Assembly: GCF_003945385.1 (NCBI RefSeq) | Contig: NZ_AP018920.1 | Location: forward strand, 4,030,001 to 4,094,000 | From: Pseudonocardia autotrophica | GTDB lineage: Bacteria > Actinomycetota > Actinomycetes > Mycobacteriales > Pseudonocardiaceae | Length of the DNA: 64,000 nucleotides | Direction: 5' to 3' | Shown: positions 51,050-60,871 of the stretch, one piece after another | Layout: each line of letters opens with the position of its first letter | Numbering within the stretch: the first letter of the stretch is position 1 | The notes under the pieces: generated by a model | Databases searched by the model: none | The model's input: only the letters and a program-made list of their open reading frames with translations | Told to the model about the DNA's origin: nothing | Translations under genes and position numbers: made by a program

Positions 51050-51854
51050 CACCGTGTCCGATCCCCTGGCCGATCCCGTCGCGAAGGCGACGGCGCTGTT
51101 CGAGGCCCGGCGCACCCGGGTGCCGATCGCGCCGTTCACCGACACCGAGCCCGATCTGACGATGGCCGACGGCTACGCCGTCCAGCGCGAGCTCGTCCCG
51201 ATGCTGCTCGCCGGTGGCGACGAGATCGTGGGTTACAAGGTCGGCCTGACCTCGACGGCGATGCAGCGCCTGATCGGGGTCGACTCCCCCGACTTCGGCC
51301 CGGTTCTGGCCTCCACCCGCTACACCGGCGGCGCCGAGGTGCCGCTGGACCGGTTCATCGCCCCCAAGATGGAGGCGGAGATCAGCTTCGTGATGCGCGA
51401 GCGGCTGGCCGGGCCCGGCGTCACCACCGAGGACGCCCGCAGCGCGATCGCCGGCGCCGTGGCGTCGATCGAGATCGTGGACTCGCGGATCGCCGACTGG
51501 CGGATCAAGCTCGCCGACACGGTGGCCGATCTCGCGTCCAACGGCGCCTTCGTCGCCTCCGACGACGTCGTGGACGTCGCCGGCATCGACACCCGGCTCA
51601 TCGGCATGGTCCTCTCCCGGGACGGCGAGGTGATCGACACCGGAGCGGGTGCCGCGGCCCTCGGCGATCCGGTGGCGGTCGTCGCCTGGCTGGCGAACGT
51701 GCTCGGCGAACGCGGCCTGGCGCTCGAACCGGGTCATCTGGTGATGACCGGGGCGCTGCATGCGGCCGTCCCGATGGCGGCGGGTGAGACCTACCGGGCC
51801 GAGTTCGACCGGATCGGCACGGTCGAGGTCCGGGTCGTCGCGTCATCCTCGTAG
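51042..51854 (+). CDS. 2-keto-4-pentenoate hydratase family protein
   Basis: 270 residues from ATG 51042, overlapping the aldolase end by 8 bp. YKVGLTSTAMQRLIGVDSPD, the metal-binding Glu pair in APKMEAEISFVM, EIVDSRIADW and GHLVMTGALHAAVPM are the MhpD/DmpE signatures. It hydrates 2-hydroxypenta-2,4-dienoate or a substituted form to the aldolase substrate. The gene order is dehydrogenase-aldolase-hydratase. No ring-cleavage dioxygenase or meta-cleavage hydrolase is in the window, so the upper pathway must lie elsewhere. Confidence 0.94.
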   Translation: MPDTVSDPLADPVAKATALFEARRTRVPIAPFTDTEPDLTMADGYAVQRELVPMLLAGGDEIVGYKVGLTSTAMQRLIGVDSPDFGPVLASTRYTGGAEVPLDRFIAPKMEAEISFVMRERLAGPGVTTEDARSAIAGAVASIEIVDSRIADWRIKLADTVADLASNGAFVASDDVVDVAGIDTRLIGMVLSRDGEVIDTGAGAAALGDPVAVVAWLANVLGERGLALEPGHLVMTGALHAAVPMAAGETYRAEFDRIGTVEVRVVASSS

Positions 51855-51872
51855 ATCCCGAGGCTGATCCGT

Positions 51873-51919
51873 GTCCTGGGAGTGCCGGTGCCGGATCGGG
51901 CACGCCGCACTCCCGGGAC
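51873..51919. terminator. Hairpin between convergent hydratase and AmiC-like genes
   Basis: GTCCTGGGAGTGC at 51873-51885 pairs with GCACTCCCGGGAC at 51907-51919 (one G-T wobble); the loop is 21 nt. It lies centrally in the 87-bp convergent spacer and could terminate both operons. Confidence 0.6.
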
Positions 51920-51941
51920 GCAGATCATGGAGGGTTCGACC

Positions 51942-52991
51942 TCACAGGGTCGCGAGGATCTCCAGGTCGTCCGGCCCCGGCGCTGCCAGATAGACCGGCT
52001 GCCGGACATGTCCGCCCCGCACCACCAGCTCGCCGCGGGGGCCGGTGTACCGGACGTCCTCGGCGTGGGCGTGGATGCGGCCGACATCGGTGCTGCCGGC
52101 GGCGTCCAGGAGCGCGGCGAGCAGGAGTATCCCCTCGTAACAGGACTCGCCTGCGCTGTTGAGCGTCGGTGCGTCCGGCCCGAACGCGCGGGTGAAGTCG
52201 CCGCCGAAGGTGAGGCTCTCCGGCGTCACCAGGCTCTCGAAGAATCCGGCGGCGGTGAACAATCCCCGGGTGCCGGCGGGCTCGGACGCGAGCAGCATGT
52301 TCTCGTCCATCAGCGGGGCGAGCCGAGGCAGATCCTGCAGGCCGGCCTCGGCGAACTGGCGGTTGAACCGGACGGCGTCCGACCCGACCAGGAACATCAG
52401 TATCCCGCCGTCGGCGCGCCGGGTCAGGCGTCGCAGCACCGGGGTGAAGTCGTCGGTGCCCAGCGGCACGTAGAACTCCTCGTCGAGGGTCGCCCCGCTC
52501 GCCCGGGCGTACGCACGGCTCGCCCGCACGCTGCCACGCGGCCAGGAGTAGTCGTTGCCGACGACGGTCCACCGCCGTACGCCGAGCTCGCGCGCCATCC
52601 AGGCGATGGCCGGGCAGACCTGGGCGTCCGGGGTCTCGCCGGTCAGGAACACCCCCGGCCGGTGCTCGCCACCCTCGTAGAGCGCCGTGAACACATAGGG
52701 GACGCGGCCGGCGACGGCCGGGACGACCGCCTCCCGGACGGCGGAGATGTGCCAGCCCACCACGGCGTCGATCCGCCGCGCCGAGATCAGCGAGTCGATC
52801 TCGGCGGCGACCGCCCGGGGGGCCGCGGCACCGTCGATCGGCACCGTGCACACCTCGCGGCCGAGAATCCCGGAGCCGGAGTTGAGCTGCCGGACCGCGA
52901 GCTCCGCGCAGAGCTCGCACGACGGCCCGTACATGCCGGCCGGGCCCTGCAACGGAACCACCAGGCCGACCCGCAGCCGATCGGGTGCCAC
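51942..52991 (-). CDS. AmiC/UrtA-like type 1 periplasmic-binding-fold protein without signal peptide
   Basis: 349 residues from GTG 52991. RLRVGLVVPLQGPAGMYGPS, DAVVGWHISAVREAVVPAVA and TVVGNDYSWPRGSVRASRAY follow the amide/urea-binding group (AmiC, UrtA, FmdD). The chain starts directly at the first strand with no signal peptide or lipobox, although upstream GTG codons might exist. It could therefore be a cytosolic ligand sensor like AmiC. Beside marR and the urease genes it may sense urea or a short amide. No ANTAR partner or ABC transporter is adjacent. Confidence 0.8.
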   Translation of the reverse strand: MAPDRLRVGLVVPLQGPAGMYGPSCELCAELAVRQLNSGSGILGREVCTVPIDGAAAPRAVAAEIDSLISARRIDAVVGWHISAVREAVVPAVAGRVPYVFTALYEGGEHRPGVFLTGETPDAQVCPAIAWMARELGVRRWTVVGNDYSWPRGSVRASRAYARASGATLDEEFYVPLGTDDFTPVLRRLTRRADGGILMFLVGSDAVRFNRQFAEAGLQDLPRLAPLMDENMLLASEPAGTRGLFTAAGFFESLVTPESLTFGGDFTRAFGPDAPTLNSAGESCYEGILLLAALLDAAGSTDVGRIHAHAEDVRYTGPRGELVVRGGHVRQPVYLAAPGPDDLEILATL

Positions 52992-53180
52992 GTCGCCACC
53001 ACCGCCAACCTGTCGAGCGGGCCCGTCCGTCGCACACCGCGGCCGGCGGTATCTCGGCGGACACGGACCATCTGCGCCGGTCCGCCGGCGGGCGACACCG
53101 GGGAACGCGCGTACCCGGTGGAACCGCCGGTCCGCCATGTTAACTTCCGTGCAGAGTATTTCACGAGTGAAGGATTCGTG

Positions 53181-53630
53181 GTGCGCGCCGAGGATGGACC
53201 CGCTCTCGCCCGTTCGCTGACGGTGTTGCAGCTGCGCGTGGCCGCACGCCTGCGGACGGCTCTCGCGGCCGCCGACGCCTCGCTGGAGGAGTGGTGGGTG
53301 CTGGACTACGTGACGGCGCATCCCGGTCGACCGACCAGTGAGGTGGCGGCGCACGCGTTGCTCCCGGCCGCCAGCATGACCAAGCTGGTCGACCGGCTGG
53401 TGGACACCAACGCCGTCTACCGCAAGTCGGACTCGTCGGATCGGCGGCGCTGCCTGCTGTTCCCCACCGTTCGCGGACTCGATCGGCATGCCCGGCTGCG
53501 CTCCGCGGTCGACGCCGAGGACGCCGCGATCGCCGACCTCATCGGCTCGGAGGTTCTGCTGGATCTGGGACGCGCCGTCGACGACGCCGCGGGCCGTCTC
53601 GCACCCCGCGGCGGGCAACCGATCGCTTGA
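53181..53630 (+). CDS. MarR-family transcriptional regulator
   Basis: 149 residues from GTG 53181, with AAGGA six bases upstream; GTG 53178 is the neighbouring alternative. [40 protein letters not shown] and the wing [20 protein letters not shown] form the winged helix. It is divergent from the AmiC-like gene and sits 128 bp before ureAB. Similar motifs (TTAACTTCC, TTACTTCC) occur before it and directly after its stop, so it may control both promoters. Confidence 0.87.
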   Translation: MRAEDGPALARSLTVLQLRVAARLRTALAAADASLEEWWVLDYVTAHPGRPTSEVAAHALLPAASMTKLVDRLVDTNAVYRKSDSSDRRRCLLFPTVRGLDRHARLRSAVDAEDAAIADLIGSEVLLDLGRAVDDAAGRLAPRGGQPIA

Positions 53631-53661
53631 CAATATTACTTCCCCAGGGAACTGTTCCTGG
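53627..53661 (+). promoter_or_regulatory. Putative promoter/operator of the urease operon
   Basis: TTGACA at 53627-53632 overlaps the marR stop and could be a -35 box; no convincing -10 follows. TTACTTCC at 53636-53643 resembles TTAACTTCC at 53140-53148 ahead of marR. CCAGGGAACTGTTCCTGG at 53644-53661 is an inverted repeat with one extra base. Either a repressor site or a weak terminator; the ureAB start is about 100 bp downstream. Confidence 0.4.
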
Positions 53662-53758
53662 CGGAAGCTGTGTCGGGGGTCACGCCCCACTCCCTCGAGG
53701 CGACACCTGCCGGTTTCCCGATGACCACGCTGTTCGGTCGATGTCGCCGGAGGAGCCC

Positions 53759-54502
53759 GTGCATCTCACCCCCAAGGACCAGGACCGGTTGCTGCTGTTC
53801 CTCGCTGCCGAGCTCGCCCGGCGACGCCGGCAGAAGGGGCTGCGTCTGACCTACCCGGAGGCGCGTGCCCTCATCGCGGACGAGGTGGTCGAGGCCGCCC
53901 GGGGCGGGGCCGGCGTTGCGGAGGCCGCGGCCGTGGGGGCGAGCCTGCTACGCGCCGACGATCTGCTGCCCGGCGTCGCGCCGTTGATCGGCACCGTTCA
54001 GGTCGAGGGATTCTTCGAGGACGGTCAGAAGCTGGTCACCATCCACGACCCGATCCGGCCCGCGGCGAGCGCCGGTACCGATGCCGGCACGGCCACCGCG
54101 AAGGGCGACGAGGAGCAGGCGCACGTCCCGGGCGAGCTGCTGGTGGAGGACGGCGAGATCGTGCTCGGCGAGGGGCGCGCCACCGCCGTGGTGACCGTGG
54201 TGAACACCGGCGACCGGCCGGTCCAGGTCGGGTCGCACTTCCACTTCTTCGAGGCCAACCGCGCGCTCCGGTTCAACCGCCGGGAGGCGTTCGGCATGCA
54301 CCTCGACATCCCGTCGGGCACCGCGGTGCGGTTCGAACCGGGTGAGGAGCGTGACGTCGCCCTGGTGGCGGTGGGCGGCACCAGGGAGATCCACGGGCTG
54401 AACGACATGACCAACGGTCCGATCACGGCCGAACCCGCACCGGCACTGCTCACCGCACTCGCCGAGCACGGGTTCCTCGACACCGGCGCGACGCCGGCCT
54501 GA
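53759..54502 (+). CDS. ureAB: Fused urease gamma-beta subunit (UreAB)
   Basis: 247 residues from GTG 53759, chosen because GGAGGAG lies just before it. Residues 1-100 are UreA ([40 protein letters not shown]). Residues 130-247 are UreB ([54 protein letters not shown]). A hydrophilic Ala/Gly/Thr linker joins them. Gamma-beta fusions are known in several bacteria. It forms the urease core with UreC, whose gene starts 10 bp downstream. Confidence 0.93.
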   Translation: MHLTPKDQDRLLLFLAAELARRRRQKGLRLTYPEARALIADEVVEAARGGAGVAEAAAVGASLLRADDLLPGVAPLIGTVQVEGFFEDGQKLVTIHDPIRPAASAGTDAGTATAKGDEEQAHVPGELLVEDGEIVLGEGRATAVVTVVNTGDRPVQVGSHFHFFEANRALRFNRREAFGMHLDIPSGTAVRFEPGEERDVALVAVGGTREIHGLNDMTNGPITAEPAPALLTALAEHGFLDTGATPA

Positions 54503-54512
54503 GGAGGAACTG

Positions 54513-56228
54513 ATGGCGACACGGATCTCTCGGCGGCAGTACGCCGAGCTCTTCGGCCCGACGACCGGGGATCGGGTGCGGCTGGCCGACACCGAGCTGC
54601 TGGCCCGGATCGAACGCGACGACACCGTCTACGGCGACGAGTCGGTGTTCGGCGGCGGCAAGACCATGCGCGAGGGCATGGCCGTGCACAACACGGTCAC
54701 CAACGAGGCCGGCGCACTGGACTTCGTGATCACCAATGTCGTCCTGCTGGATCCGGTGCTGGGCATCCGGAAGGCCGACATCGGGATCCGCGACGGCCGG
54801 ATCGCCGGGATCGGCAAGGCCGGGAACCCGCGGACGATGGACGGGGTGCATCCCGATCTCGTCATCGGCGCTGGCACCGACGTCCGCGCGGGTGAAGGGA
54901 TGATCGCCACCCCGGGGGCGATCGACGTGCACGTGCACTTCGACAGCGCCGGGCTCGTCGAGGAGGCAATCTCCAGCGGTGTCACGACGATGATCGGGGG
55001 CGGCCTCGGCCCCGTCACGGTCGGCATCACGAGCTCGGGGCCGACCAACCTGGCGCGCATGCTGCGGGCGGTGGAGCAGTTCCCGATGAACTTCGGGTTC
55101 CTGGCCAACGGTTCGGCCGCGCACACCGCCCCGCTGCTGGAGCAGGGCCTCGCGGGCGCGATCGGTTACAAGATCCACGAGGACTGGGGCGCGACCCCGG
55201 CCGCGATCCGCGCGTCGCTCGACGCCGGTGACGAACTCGGGATCCAGGTGCAGATCCACACCGACACCCTGAACGAGGCGGGCTTCTACGAGGACACCAT
55301 GCGGGCGATCGCCGGCCGCCCGATCCACACCTATCACGCCGAGGGCGCCGGCGGCGGTCACGCTCCCGACGTGCTGCAGGTCGTCGGCGAACCACACTGC
55401 CTGCCGTCGTCGACCAACCCCACCAACCCCTACACGGTGAACACCTTCGACGAGCATCTCGACATGGTGATGGTCTGTCACCACCTGAACCCTCGGGTCC
55501 CCGAGGACGTCGCGTTCGCCGAGTCGCGGATCCGGCGCGAGACGATCGCCGCCGAGGACGTGCTCCACGACATCGGGGCGATCTCGGCGATGGGGTCGGA
55601 TTCGCAGGGCATGGGGCGCATCGGCGAGACCGTGGCGCGGACCTGGCAGCTGGCGTCGCACATGCGGCACACCCGTGGCCCGCTGGACACCGACGCGGGC
55701 ACCGGTGCGGACAACGCGCGGATCCTCCGCTACCTGGCCAAGATCACGATCAACCCGGCCCGGCTGTTCGGGATCGAGCACACCGTGGGCTCGCTCGAAC
55801 CGGGCAAGCTGGCCGACATCGTGCTCTGGGACCCGCGGTTCTTCGGGATCCGGCCGGAGGTGGTGTTCAAGGGCGGGTTCCCGACGTGGTCGGTGATGGG
55901 GGAAGCGAACGCCTCACTGATGACCTGCGAGCCGCTGCTCTACCGTCCGCAGTGGTCGGCGTTCGGCAGGACACCGGCCGACGTGTCCGTCACGTTCGCC
56001 GCCGAGGCGGCGATCGAGGGCGGCCTGGCCGAACGCCTGGAGCTGTCCACTCCCCTGCGCCCGTGCGTCGGCGCCCGCACGCTGACCAAGGCCGATCTGC
56101 TGCGCAACGACCACGTCCCGCAGATCCGGGTGGATCCGGAGACCTACCGGGTCGAGGTGGACGGTGAGCACTGCACCTCCACACCGATGACCCGGGTCCC
56201 GCTCGGCCGCCGCTACACGCTCAAGTAG
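54513..56228 (+). CDS. ureC: Urease alpha subunit
   Basis: 571 residues, full length. Nickel ligands and catalytic residues are all visible: [13 protein letters not shown], the carbamylated Lys in [43 protein letters not shown], the flap [15 protein letters not shown] with Cys and His, and GSDSQGMGR. It hydrolyses urea to ammonia and carbamate. The ATG follows GAGGAACTG. Next to ureAB and four accessory genes, it should give an active enzyme if nickel uptake is provided elsewhere. Confidence 0.97.
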   Translation: MATRISRRQYAELFGPTTGDRVRLADTELLARIERDDTVYGDESVFGGGKTMREGMAVHNTVTNEAGALDFVITNVVLLDPVLGIRKADIGIRDGRIAGIGKAGNPRTMDGVHPDLVIGAGTDVRAGEGMIATPGAIDVHVHFDSAGLVEEAISSGVTTMIGGGLGPVTVGITSSGPTNLARMLRAVEQFPMNFGFLANGSAAHTAPLLEQGLAGAIGYKIHEDWGATPAAIRASLDAGDELGIQVQIHTDTLNEAGFYEDTMRAIAGRPIHTYHAEGAGGGHAPDVLQVVGEPHCLPSSTNPTNPYTVNTFDEHLDMVMVCHHLNPRVPEDVAFAESRIRRETIAAEDVLHDIGAISAMGSDSQGMGRIGETVARTWQLASHMRHTRGPLDTDAGTGADNARILRYLAKITINPARLFGIEHTVGSLEPGKLADIVLWDPRFFGIRPEVVFKGGFPTWSVMGEANASLMTCEPLLYRPQWSAFGRTPADVSVTFAAEAAIEGGLAERLELSTPLRPCVGARTLTKADLLRNDHVPQIRVDPETYRVEVDGEHCTSTPMTRVPLGRRYTLK

Positions 56229-56241
56229 GAGGAGCCCTCCG

Positions 56242-56892
56242 ATGGACCACGCGCACAGGACCGGCGGGCCGGCGTCCGCGATCCGGATCGGCATCGGCGG
56301 GCCGGTCGGCTCGGGGAAGACCCGGCTGGTCGAACGGCTCCTGCCGCTGCTGGACGACGCGGGCGTCGAGACGGCCGTGATCACGAACGACCTGGTGACC
56401 GACGAGGACGCCCGCCGGGTCCGGGAGAGCGGCCTGCTCGACCCGGACCGGGTGCTGGCGGTGGAGACGGGCGCCTGTCCGCACACCGCGATCCGGGAGG
56501 ACCCGTCGGCCAACCTGGTCGCCGTGCACTCGCTGGAACAGCGCTTCCCGGGTCTGCAGCTGGTACTCATCGAGTCCGGTGGCGACAACCTGGCCGCGAC
56601 GTTCACCTCGGACCTGGTCGACTTCTGGCTGTTCGTGATCGACACCGCCGCCGGGGACGACATCCCGCGCAAGAACGGCATCGGACTGCTGCAGGCGGAT
56701 CTGCTGGTCGTCAACAAGATCGATCTCGCCCCGCTGGTGGGGGCCGATCTCGACCGGATGCGGGCGGACGTGCGCGCCGCGCGGCCGTCGTCGCCGAGTG
56801 TGTTCGTCGACCTGCGCAGCGGGACCGGGCTCGACGAGCTCTTCACCCTCCTCGTGCGGCACGCCCAGCTCGACGTGCGGACATCGGTGTGA
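56242..56892 (+). CDS. ureG: Urease accessory GTPase UreG
   Basis: 216 residues. P-loop [40 protein letters not shown] with the nickel-binding Cys-Pro-His, [20 protein letters not shown] and [10 protein letters not shown] for guanine recognition are complete. It couples GTP hydrolysis to nickel delivery. The gene follows ureC by 13 bp and overlaps ureD (GTGA). Confidence 0.96.
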   Translation: MDHAHRTGGPASAIRIGIGGPVGSGKTRLVERLLPLLDDAGVETAVITNDLVTDEDARRVRESGLLDPDRVLAVETGACPHTAIREDPSANLVAVHSLEQRFPGLQLVLIESGGDNLAATFTSDLVDFWLFVIDTAAGDDIPRKNGIGLLQADLLVVNKIDLAPLVGADLDRMRADVRAARPSSPSVFVDLRSGTGLDELFTLLVRHAQLDVRTSV

Positions 56893-57782
56893 CGCTGGAA
56901 GCCGTCCGGGGCGCGACCGGCCGCGCGCCGGGGCCCGTCCGGCCCGAGGTGCCACCCGGGCTGCTCGACGTCGAGCTGGTCCTGGCGGCGGACGGCCGCA
57001 CCCGGGTCGAGCGGCTGGTGCAGAGGTTCCCGCAACGGGTCACCACGCCGATGTACCTGGACCCGGCCGCTCCCGGGACGGCGTTCCTGTGCGTGCAGAA
57101 CCCCTCCGGCGGGGTGTTCGCCGGCGACCGGCTCACCACCCGGCTGCGTGCGGCACCCGGCGCAGGTGTGCAGCTCAGCGGCCAGTCGGCGACCCAGGTC
57201 TACGCCGGAGGCGCGGCCGGTCACGACTACCGGCTGATCGTCGAGCCGGGGGCGGTGCTCGAGCACGTCCCCCGGACGACGATTCCGCACCGCGACTGCG
57301 ACTACCGCCAGCAGGTCCACGTCGAGCTGCGGGGCGACGGGACCTACCTCGGCTGGGACGTGCTGGCGGCCGGCCGGATCGGTCACGGGGAGCGGTTCGC
57401 CTTCCGGGCGGTCGATCTGCGCACGTCGGTGTCCTGCGACGGTGTTCCGGTGGCCACCGAGGCGCTCCGGATCGTCCCGGCCCGCAGGCACCCCGCGGAG
57501 CCGGGGGTGCTGGGCGGGTGGGACTACGCCGCGACCGTGCTGCTGGTGGCGCCGGCGCGTGCCCGGTCGGTCTGGGTGGAGCTGGCCGACGAGCTGGCCA
57601 CGACCTGCGAGCTGCGCCCGGATCGTGTCGCCGCGGTCAGCGAGCTGCCGGACGGGGCGGGGCTGGTCGTGCGGATCCTGGCCGGGCGGGCGCCGGCCGT
57701 GCACGGGGCCCTGCGCGAGACCTGGGCGATCGCCCGCAGGATCCTGCTCGGACGATCCTCGATGCCGGAGCGGATCCTGTGA
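56889..57782 (+). CDS. ureD: Urease accessory protein UreD (UreH)
   Basis: 297 residues from GTG 56889. The beta-helix scaffold blocks [54 protein letters not shown] and [17 protein letters not shown] are UreD hallmarks. It binds apo-urease together with UreF and UreG. Here it precedes ureE and ureF, an order less common than ureEFGD. Confidence 0.92.
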   Translation: MTLEAVRGATGRAPGPVRPEVPPGLLDVELVLAADGRTRVERLVQRFPQRVTTPMYLDPAAPGTAFLCVQNPSGGVFAGDRLTTRLRAAPGAGVQLSGQSATQVYAGGAAGHDYRLIVEPGAVLEHVPRTTIPHRDCDYRQQVHVELRGDGTYLGWDVLAAGRIGHGERFAFRAVDLRTSVSCDGVPVATEALRIVPARRHPAEPGVLGGWDYAATVLLVAPARARSVWVELADELATTCELRPDRVAAVSELPDGAGLVVRILAGRAPAVHGALRETWAIARRILLGRSSMPERIL

Positions 57783-58315
57783 CCCCGGCGACGGGGAACC
57801 CGGAGGAAGCCGGAGCGGCGCCCCTGGTCGAGACCGTGCTCGGCGACGTCTCCGAGGCATGCTGGAGCGGCCGGGAACACGACCTCGTCGACGTCGGATG
57901 GGGCGACGCGGCCAAGCACCGCCGGATGCTGCGCACGATCTCGGGCCGGGAGGTGGCCCTTCGGCTGCCCCGCGGCTCCTTCCTCTCCGACGGCGACGTC
58001 CTGCTCGACGACGGAATCACGATCGTGGTCGTCCGGCGGCCCGCCGAACCCGCGATCGTCGTCGACACCGCGTCCTACTCCGAGTCCGAGGCGATCCGGG
58101 CGGCGCTGCTGCTGGGATACGCGCTCGGCAACCAGCACGCGCCGCTGGAGCTCACCCCGGACGACGTGCGGGCACCGCTGCTGACCGGGCCGGACACCGC
58201 CCGCCGGACCCTGGCCGAGCTGGGACTGCGCGGCTCGGTCCACGAGACACCGCTCGCGGCCCACGGCTGGACGACGACATCGGGGGAGCATCGTGACGCG
58301 CACCGGCACGACTGA
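57779..58315 (+). CDS. ureE: Urease accessory nickel metallochaperone UreE
   Basis: 178 residues from GTG 57779 (GTGA overlap with ureD). GREVALRLPRGSFLSDGDVL and the metal-site region ALGNQHAPLEL follow UreE. The C-terminus has only a short histidine tail, GEHRDAHRHD, not the long His-rich tail of Klebsiella UreE. The gene overlaps ureF by 23 bp. Confidence 0.88.
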   Translation: MTPATGNPEEAGAAPLVETVLGDVSEACWSGREHDLVDVGWGDAAKHRRMLRTISGREVALRLPRGSFLSDGDVLLDDGITIVVVRRPAEPAIVVDTASYSESEAIRAALLLGYALGNQHAPLELTPDDVRAPLLTGPDTARRTLAELGLRGSVHETPLAAHGWTTTSGEHRDAHRHD

Positions 58316-59006
58316 CACCGCCGCCCACGGCACCGCGGCCGAGGCCCGGCTGGCCTGGCTGACGCTGCAGGACGGCACGTTCCCGGCAGGGCGGTTCGTC
58401 CACTCGAACGGGCTCGAGTGCTGGCTGGCGCAGCACCGCGACGCCGGGGAGGAGGACATCGGCCGGCTCGCACGGGCCTGGCTGGCCGGATCGGTGGCGA
58501 CGCTCGACGCGGTCGTCCTCGCACACACCTGGCGTGCGCCGGAACGGGCGGAGACCTACGACCGCCTGCTGCGGACCTACCGGATGTCGGCGGCCGCACG
58601 AACGGCATCGGAGCTGCCCGGCAGGCAGCTGGCGATGGCGATCACCCGGATCGCCCCGGGCACCGACCGCACCGGATACCTGGCCCGGGTGCCGGCCGGC
58701 GAGGTACCCGGCAATCTCCCTGTCGTCGAGGGCCTGGTGCATCGGCACCTCGGGATCGGCCTCACCGACGCCGTACTCGGCTCGCTGCGTGCCGCGCTGG
58801 CCGGCCTGTTCTCGGCGGCGGTCCGGCTCGGCAGGCTCGCGCCGCTGGCGGCCCAGCGCCTCCTGCTCGACAGCGGCCCGTCGATCGTCGAGCTGGCCGG
58901 CGTCGCGACCAGCACCGAACCGGCGGACATGAGCGCGACGGCACCGGAGCTGGAGCTCTACGCGATGCGGCACGAGCGGGCCAGGGCGCGGCTGTTCACC
59001 AGCTGA
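58293..59006 (+). CDS. ureF: Urease accessory protein UreF
   Basis: 237 residues from GTG 58293. LTLQDGTFPAGRFVHSNGLE is the conserved UreF start, and the all-helical body with LGSLRAALAGLFSAAVRLG and TAPELELYAMRHE fits the family. It gates UreG activity in the UreDFG complex. It is the last urease gene; the GntR gene converges 18 bp later. No urea transporter or nickel permease gene is in the window. Confidence 0.9.
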   Translation: MTRTGTTDTAAHGTAAEARLAWLTLQDGTFPAGRFVHSNGLECWLAQHRDAGEEDIGRLARAWLAGSVATLDAVVLAHTWRAPERAETYDRLLRTYRMSAAARTASELPGRQLAMAITRIAPGTDRTGYLARVPAGEVPGNLPVVEGLVHRHLGIGLTDAVLGSLRAALAGLFSAAVRLGRLAPLAAQRLLLDSGPSIVELAGVATSTEPADMSATAPELELYAMRHERARARLFTS

Positions 59007-59024
59007 GCGCACCGCGGCGGCGGT

Positions 59025-59780
59025 TCAGATGATCAGCGAGGTCTGCACGGTGTAGCGGTCCGCCCGGTAGACGTGCCGGCCCAGCTCGACCAGCGCACCG
59101 GCGTCGTCGTACACGGTGAGCTCGGCCGTCACGCAGGCCAGCAGGTTCGGGCCCCCCAGCAGCGCGGCCTCGTCGTCGAGCTCGAGCCGGGCACCGATGG
59201 TCTGGTACGCGAGGGTGACCTGCGCACCCTGCTCACGCAGCAGCGCGTACAGGCCGCGCTGGCCGAGCACCGCGTCGTCGAGCTCGAACCGCGCAGGCAG
59301 GTAGTTCGTCATGATCGAGAGCGGCTCGCCGTCGGCCAGCCGTACCCGGCGCAGCATCTGCAGCGGCTCGTCGGCGGGCAGGAGTTCGCTCAGCGCAGGC
59401 ACCCCGGCGGTGCCCGGCGTGCACGGCTCGTGGGCCAGCAGCCGCGTCTCGGGGGTTCGTCCGGCATCGGTGAGATCCTCGTAGAGGCTGGTCAGGCGCA
59501 CGTCGCGGTGGATCGCGGGCTGGACGACCTGGGTGCCGAGCCCGCGGCGCCGGACGAGCAGCCCCTTGCGCACCAGCTCCTGGATCGCCTGCCGCGCGGT
59601 GGGCCGGGCCAGCCCGAGCCGCTCGGTCAGGGCGATCTCGTTCTCCAGCCGGTCCCCCGGCCGCAACACACCGCGGTCGATCGCCGCCTCGATCGCCTGC
59701 GCGAGCTGGTGGTACAGCGGCACCGGACTGGCTCGGTCCAGCACGACATCGAGCTGGACGGCCTCGGATCGAGTGGCCAT
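59025..59780 (-). CDS. GntR-family regulator (HutC subfamily, UTRA domain)
   Basis: 251 residues. The N-terminal winged helix has VPLYHQLAQAIEAAIDRGVL and ERLGLARPTARQAIQELVRK; the UTRA domain includes PLQMLRRVRLADGEPLSIMT and LYALLREQGAQVTLAYQTIG. It is divergent from the IolC-type kinase gene and probably represses it until an inositol- or sugar-derived effector binds. A candidate operator lies in the 125-bp divergent spacer. Confidence 0.92.
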   Translation of the reverse strand: MATRSEAVQLDVVLDRASPVPLYHQLAQAIEAAIDRGVLRPGDRLENEIALTERLGLARPTARQAIQELVRKGLLVRRRGLGTQVVQPAIHRDVRLTSLYEDLTDAGRTPETRLLAHEPCTPGTAGVPALSELLPADEPLQMLRRVRLADGEPLSIMTNYLPARFELDDAVLGQRGLYALLREQGAQVTLAYQTIGARLELDDEAALLGGPNLLACVTAELTVYDDAGALVELGRHVYRADRYTVQTSLII

Positions 59781-59807
59781 GCGGGCACTGTAGCCGGACG
59801 TCCGAGA

Positions 59808-59861
59808 TTGTCCTTATGTCTGTACAAAATATTGACCGATAGGTACTTCGCGTCATACGGT
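59808..59861 (+). promoter_or_regulatory. Divergent promoter/operator between gntR and the kinase gene
   Basis: An AT-rich island. TTGTCCTTATGTCTGTACAA (59808-59827) begins and ends as an inverted TTGT/ACAA and is a candidate GntR/HutC site. TTGACC at 59832-59837, an 18-bp spacer and TACGGT at 59856-59861 could be a housekeeping promoter for the kinase gene at 59906, which would place the operator just upstream of its -35 box. Confidence 0.45.
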
Positions 59862-59905
59862 CTGCGACGTCATCACCGCAGTCACCCGAGAGGTCGCCGA
59901 GGACC

Positions 59906-60871
59906 ATGACCGAACCCGCCGAGATCCTGACCTTCGGACGCGCAGGTGTCGACATCTACCCGCTACAGGTCGGTGTCGGCCTGGAAGATGTCTCCTCGTT
60001 CGGGAAGTTCCTCGGGGGGACGACCGCGAACGTGGCCGTCGCCGCCGCCCGCCTCGGCCGCCGGGCCGCGATCATCACCGGCGTCGGCGACGATCCCTTC
60101 GGCCGCTACGTCCGCCGGGAGCTGCACCGCCTCGGCGTCGACGACCGGCACGTCGTCACCAGCACCGCGTACCCGACCCCGGTCACCTTCTGCGAGATCT
60201 TCCCGCCGGACGACTTCCCGCTCTACTTCTACCGCAAGCCGAGCGCCCCCGACCTGCAGGTCGCCCCGTCCGACCTGGATCTCGACGCGATCGCCGACGC
60301 CGGCCTGCTCTGGCTGTCGGTGTCCGGTCTCTCCGAGGAGCCGTCCCGGGCGGCGCACCACGCGGCACTCGGGGCCCGCGACCGGGGCCACGGCCACACC
60401 GTGCTCGACCTCGACTACCGGCCGATGTTCTGGGAGAACCCGGCCGCCGCGACCGAGCAGGTGCAGAAGGTCCTCGGCCGGGTCACGGTCGCCGTCGGCA
60501 ACCGCGAGGAGTGCGAGGTGGCGGTCGGTGAGACGGATCCGGAGCGGGCCGCCGACGCGCTGCTCGACGCCGGCGTCGAGCTCGCCGTGGTGAAGCAGGG
60601 CCCCAAGGGGGTGCTCGCGAAGTCCCGCACCGAGCGGGTCGTCTCCCCGCCGCTGCCGATCTCCCCCTACAACGGCCTCGGCGCCGGCGACAGCTTCGGC
60701 GGATCGTTCGCCCACGGCCTGCTCGCCGATTGGCCCCTCGACCAGCTGCTGAACCGGGCCAACGCGGCGGGCGCGATCGTGGCCTCCCGGCTCGAGTGCT
60801 CCACCGCCATGCCCACCTCCGCCGAGATCGACCTCCTGCTCGCCGGCGGCGACCCGAACGAGGGCCGATGA
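59906..60871 (+). CDS. iolC: PfkB-family sugar kinase, 5-dehydro-2-deoxygluconokinase-like
   Basis: 321 residues. GKFLGGTTANVAVAAARLGR, YFYRKPSAPDLQV, LDLDYRPMFWENP and the PfkB signature NGLGAGDSFGGSFAHGLL are the IolC pattern. IolC phosphorylates 2-deoxy-5-keto-gluconate in myo-inositol breakdown. It is divergent from gntR and overlaps the next gene by ATGA. The other inositol genes (iolB, D, E, G) are missing from the window, and the next gene is a truncated aldolase chimera, so this pathway may be broken here. Confidence 0.88.
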   Translation: MTEPAEILTFGRAGVDIYPLQVGVGLEDVSSFGKFLGGTTANVAVAAARLGRRAAIITGVGDDPFGRYVRRELHRLGVDDRHVVTSTAYPTPVTFCEIFPPDDFPLYFYRKPSAPDLQVAPSDLDLDAIADAGLLWLSVSGLSEEPSRAAHHAALGARDRGHGHTVLDLDYRPMFWENPAAATEQVQKVLGRVTVAVGNREECEVAVGETDPERAADALLDAGVELAVVKQGPKGVLAKSRTERVVSPPLPISPYNGLGAGDSFGGSFAHGLLADWPLDQLLNRANAAGAIVASRLECSTAMPTSAEIDLLLAGGDPNEGR

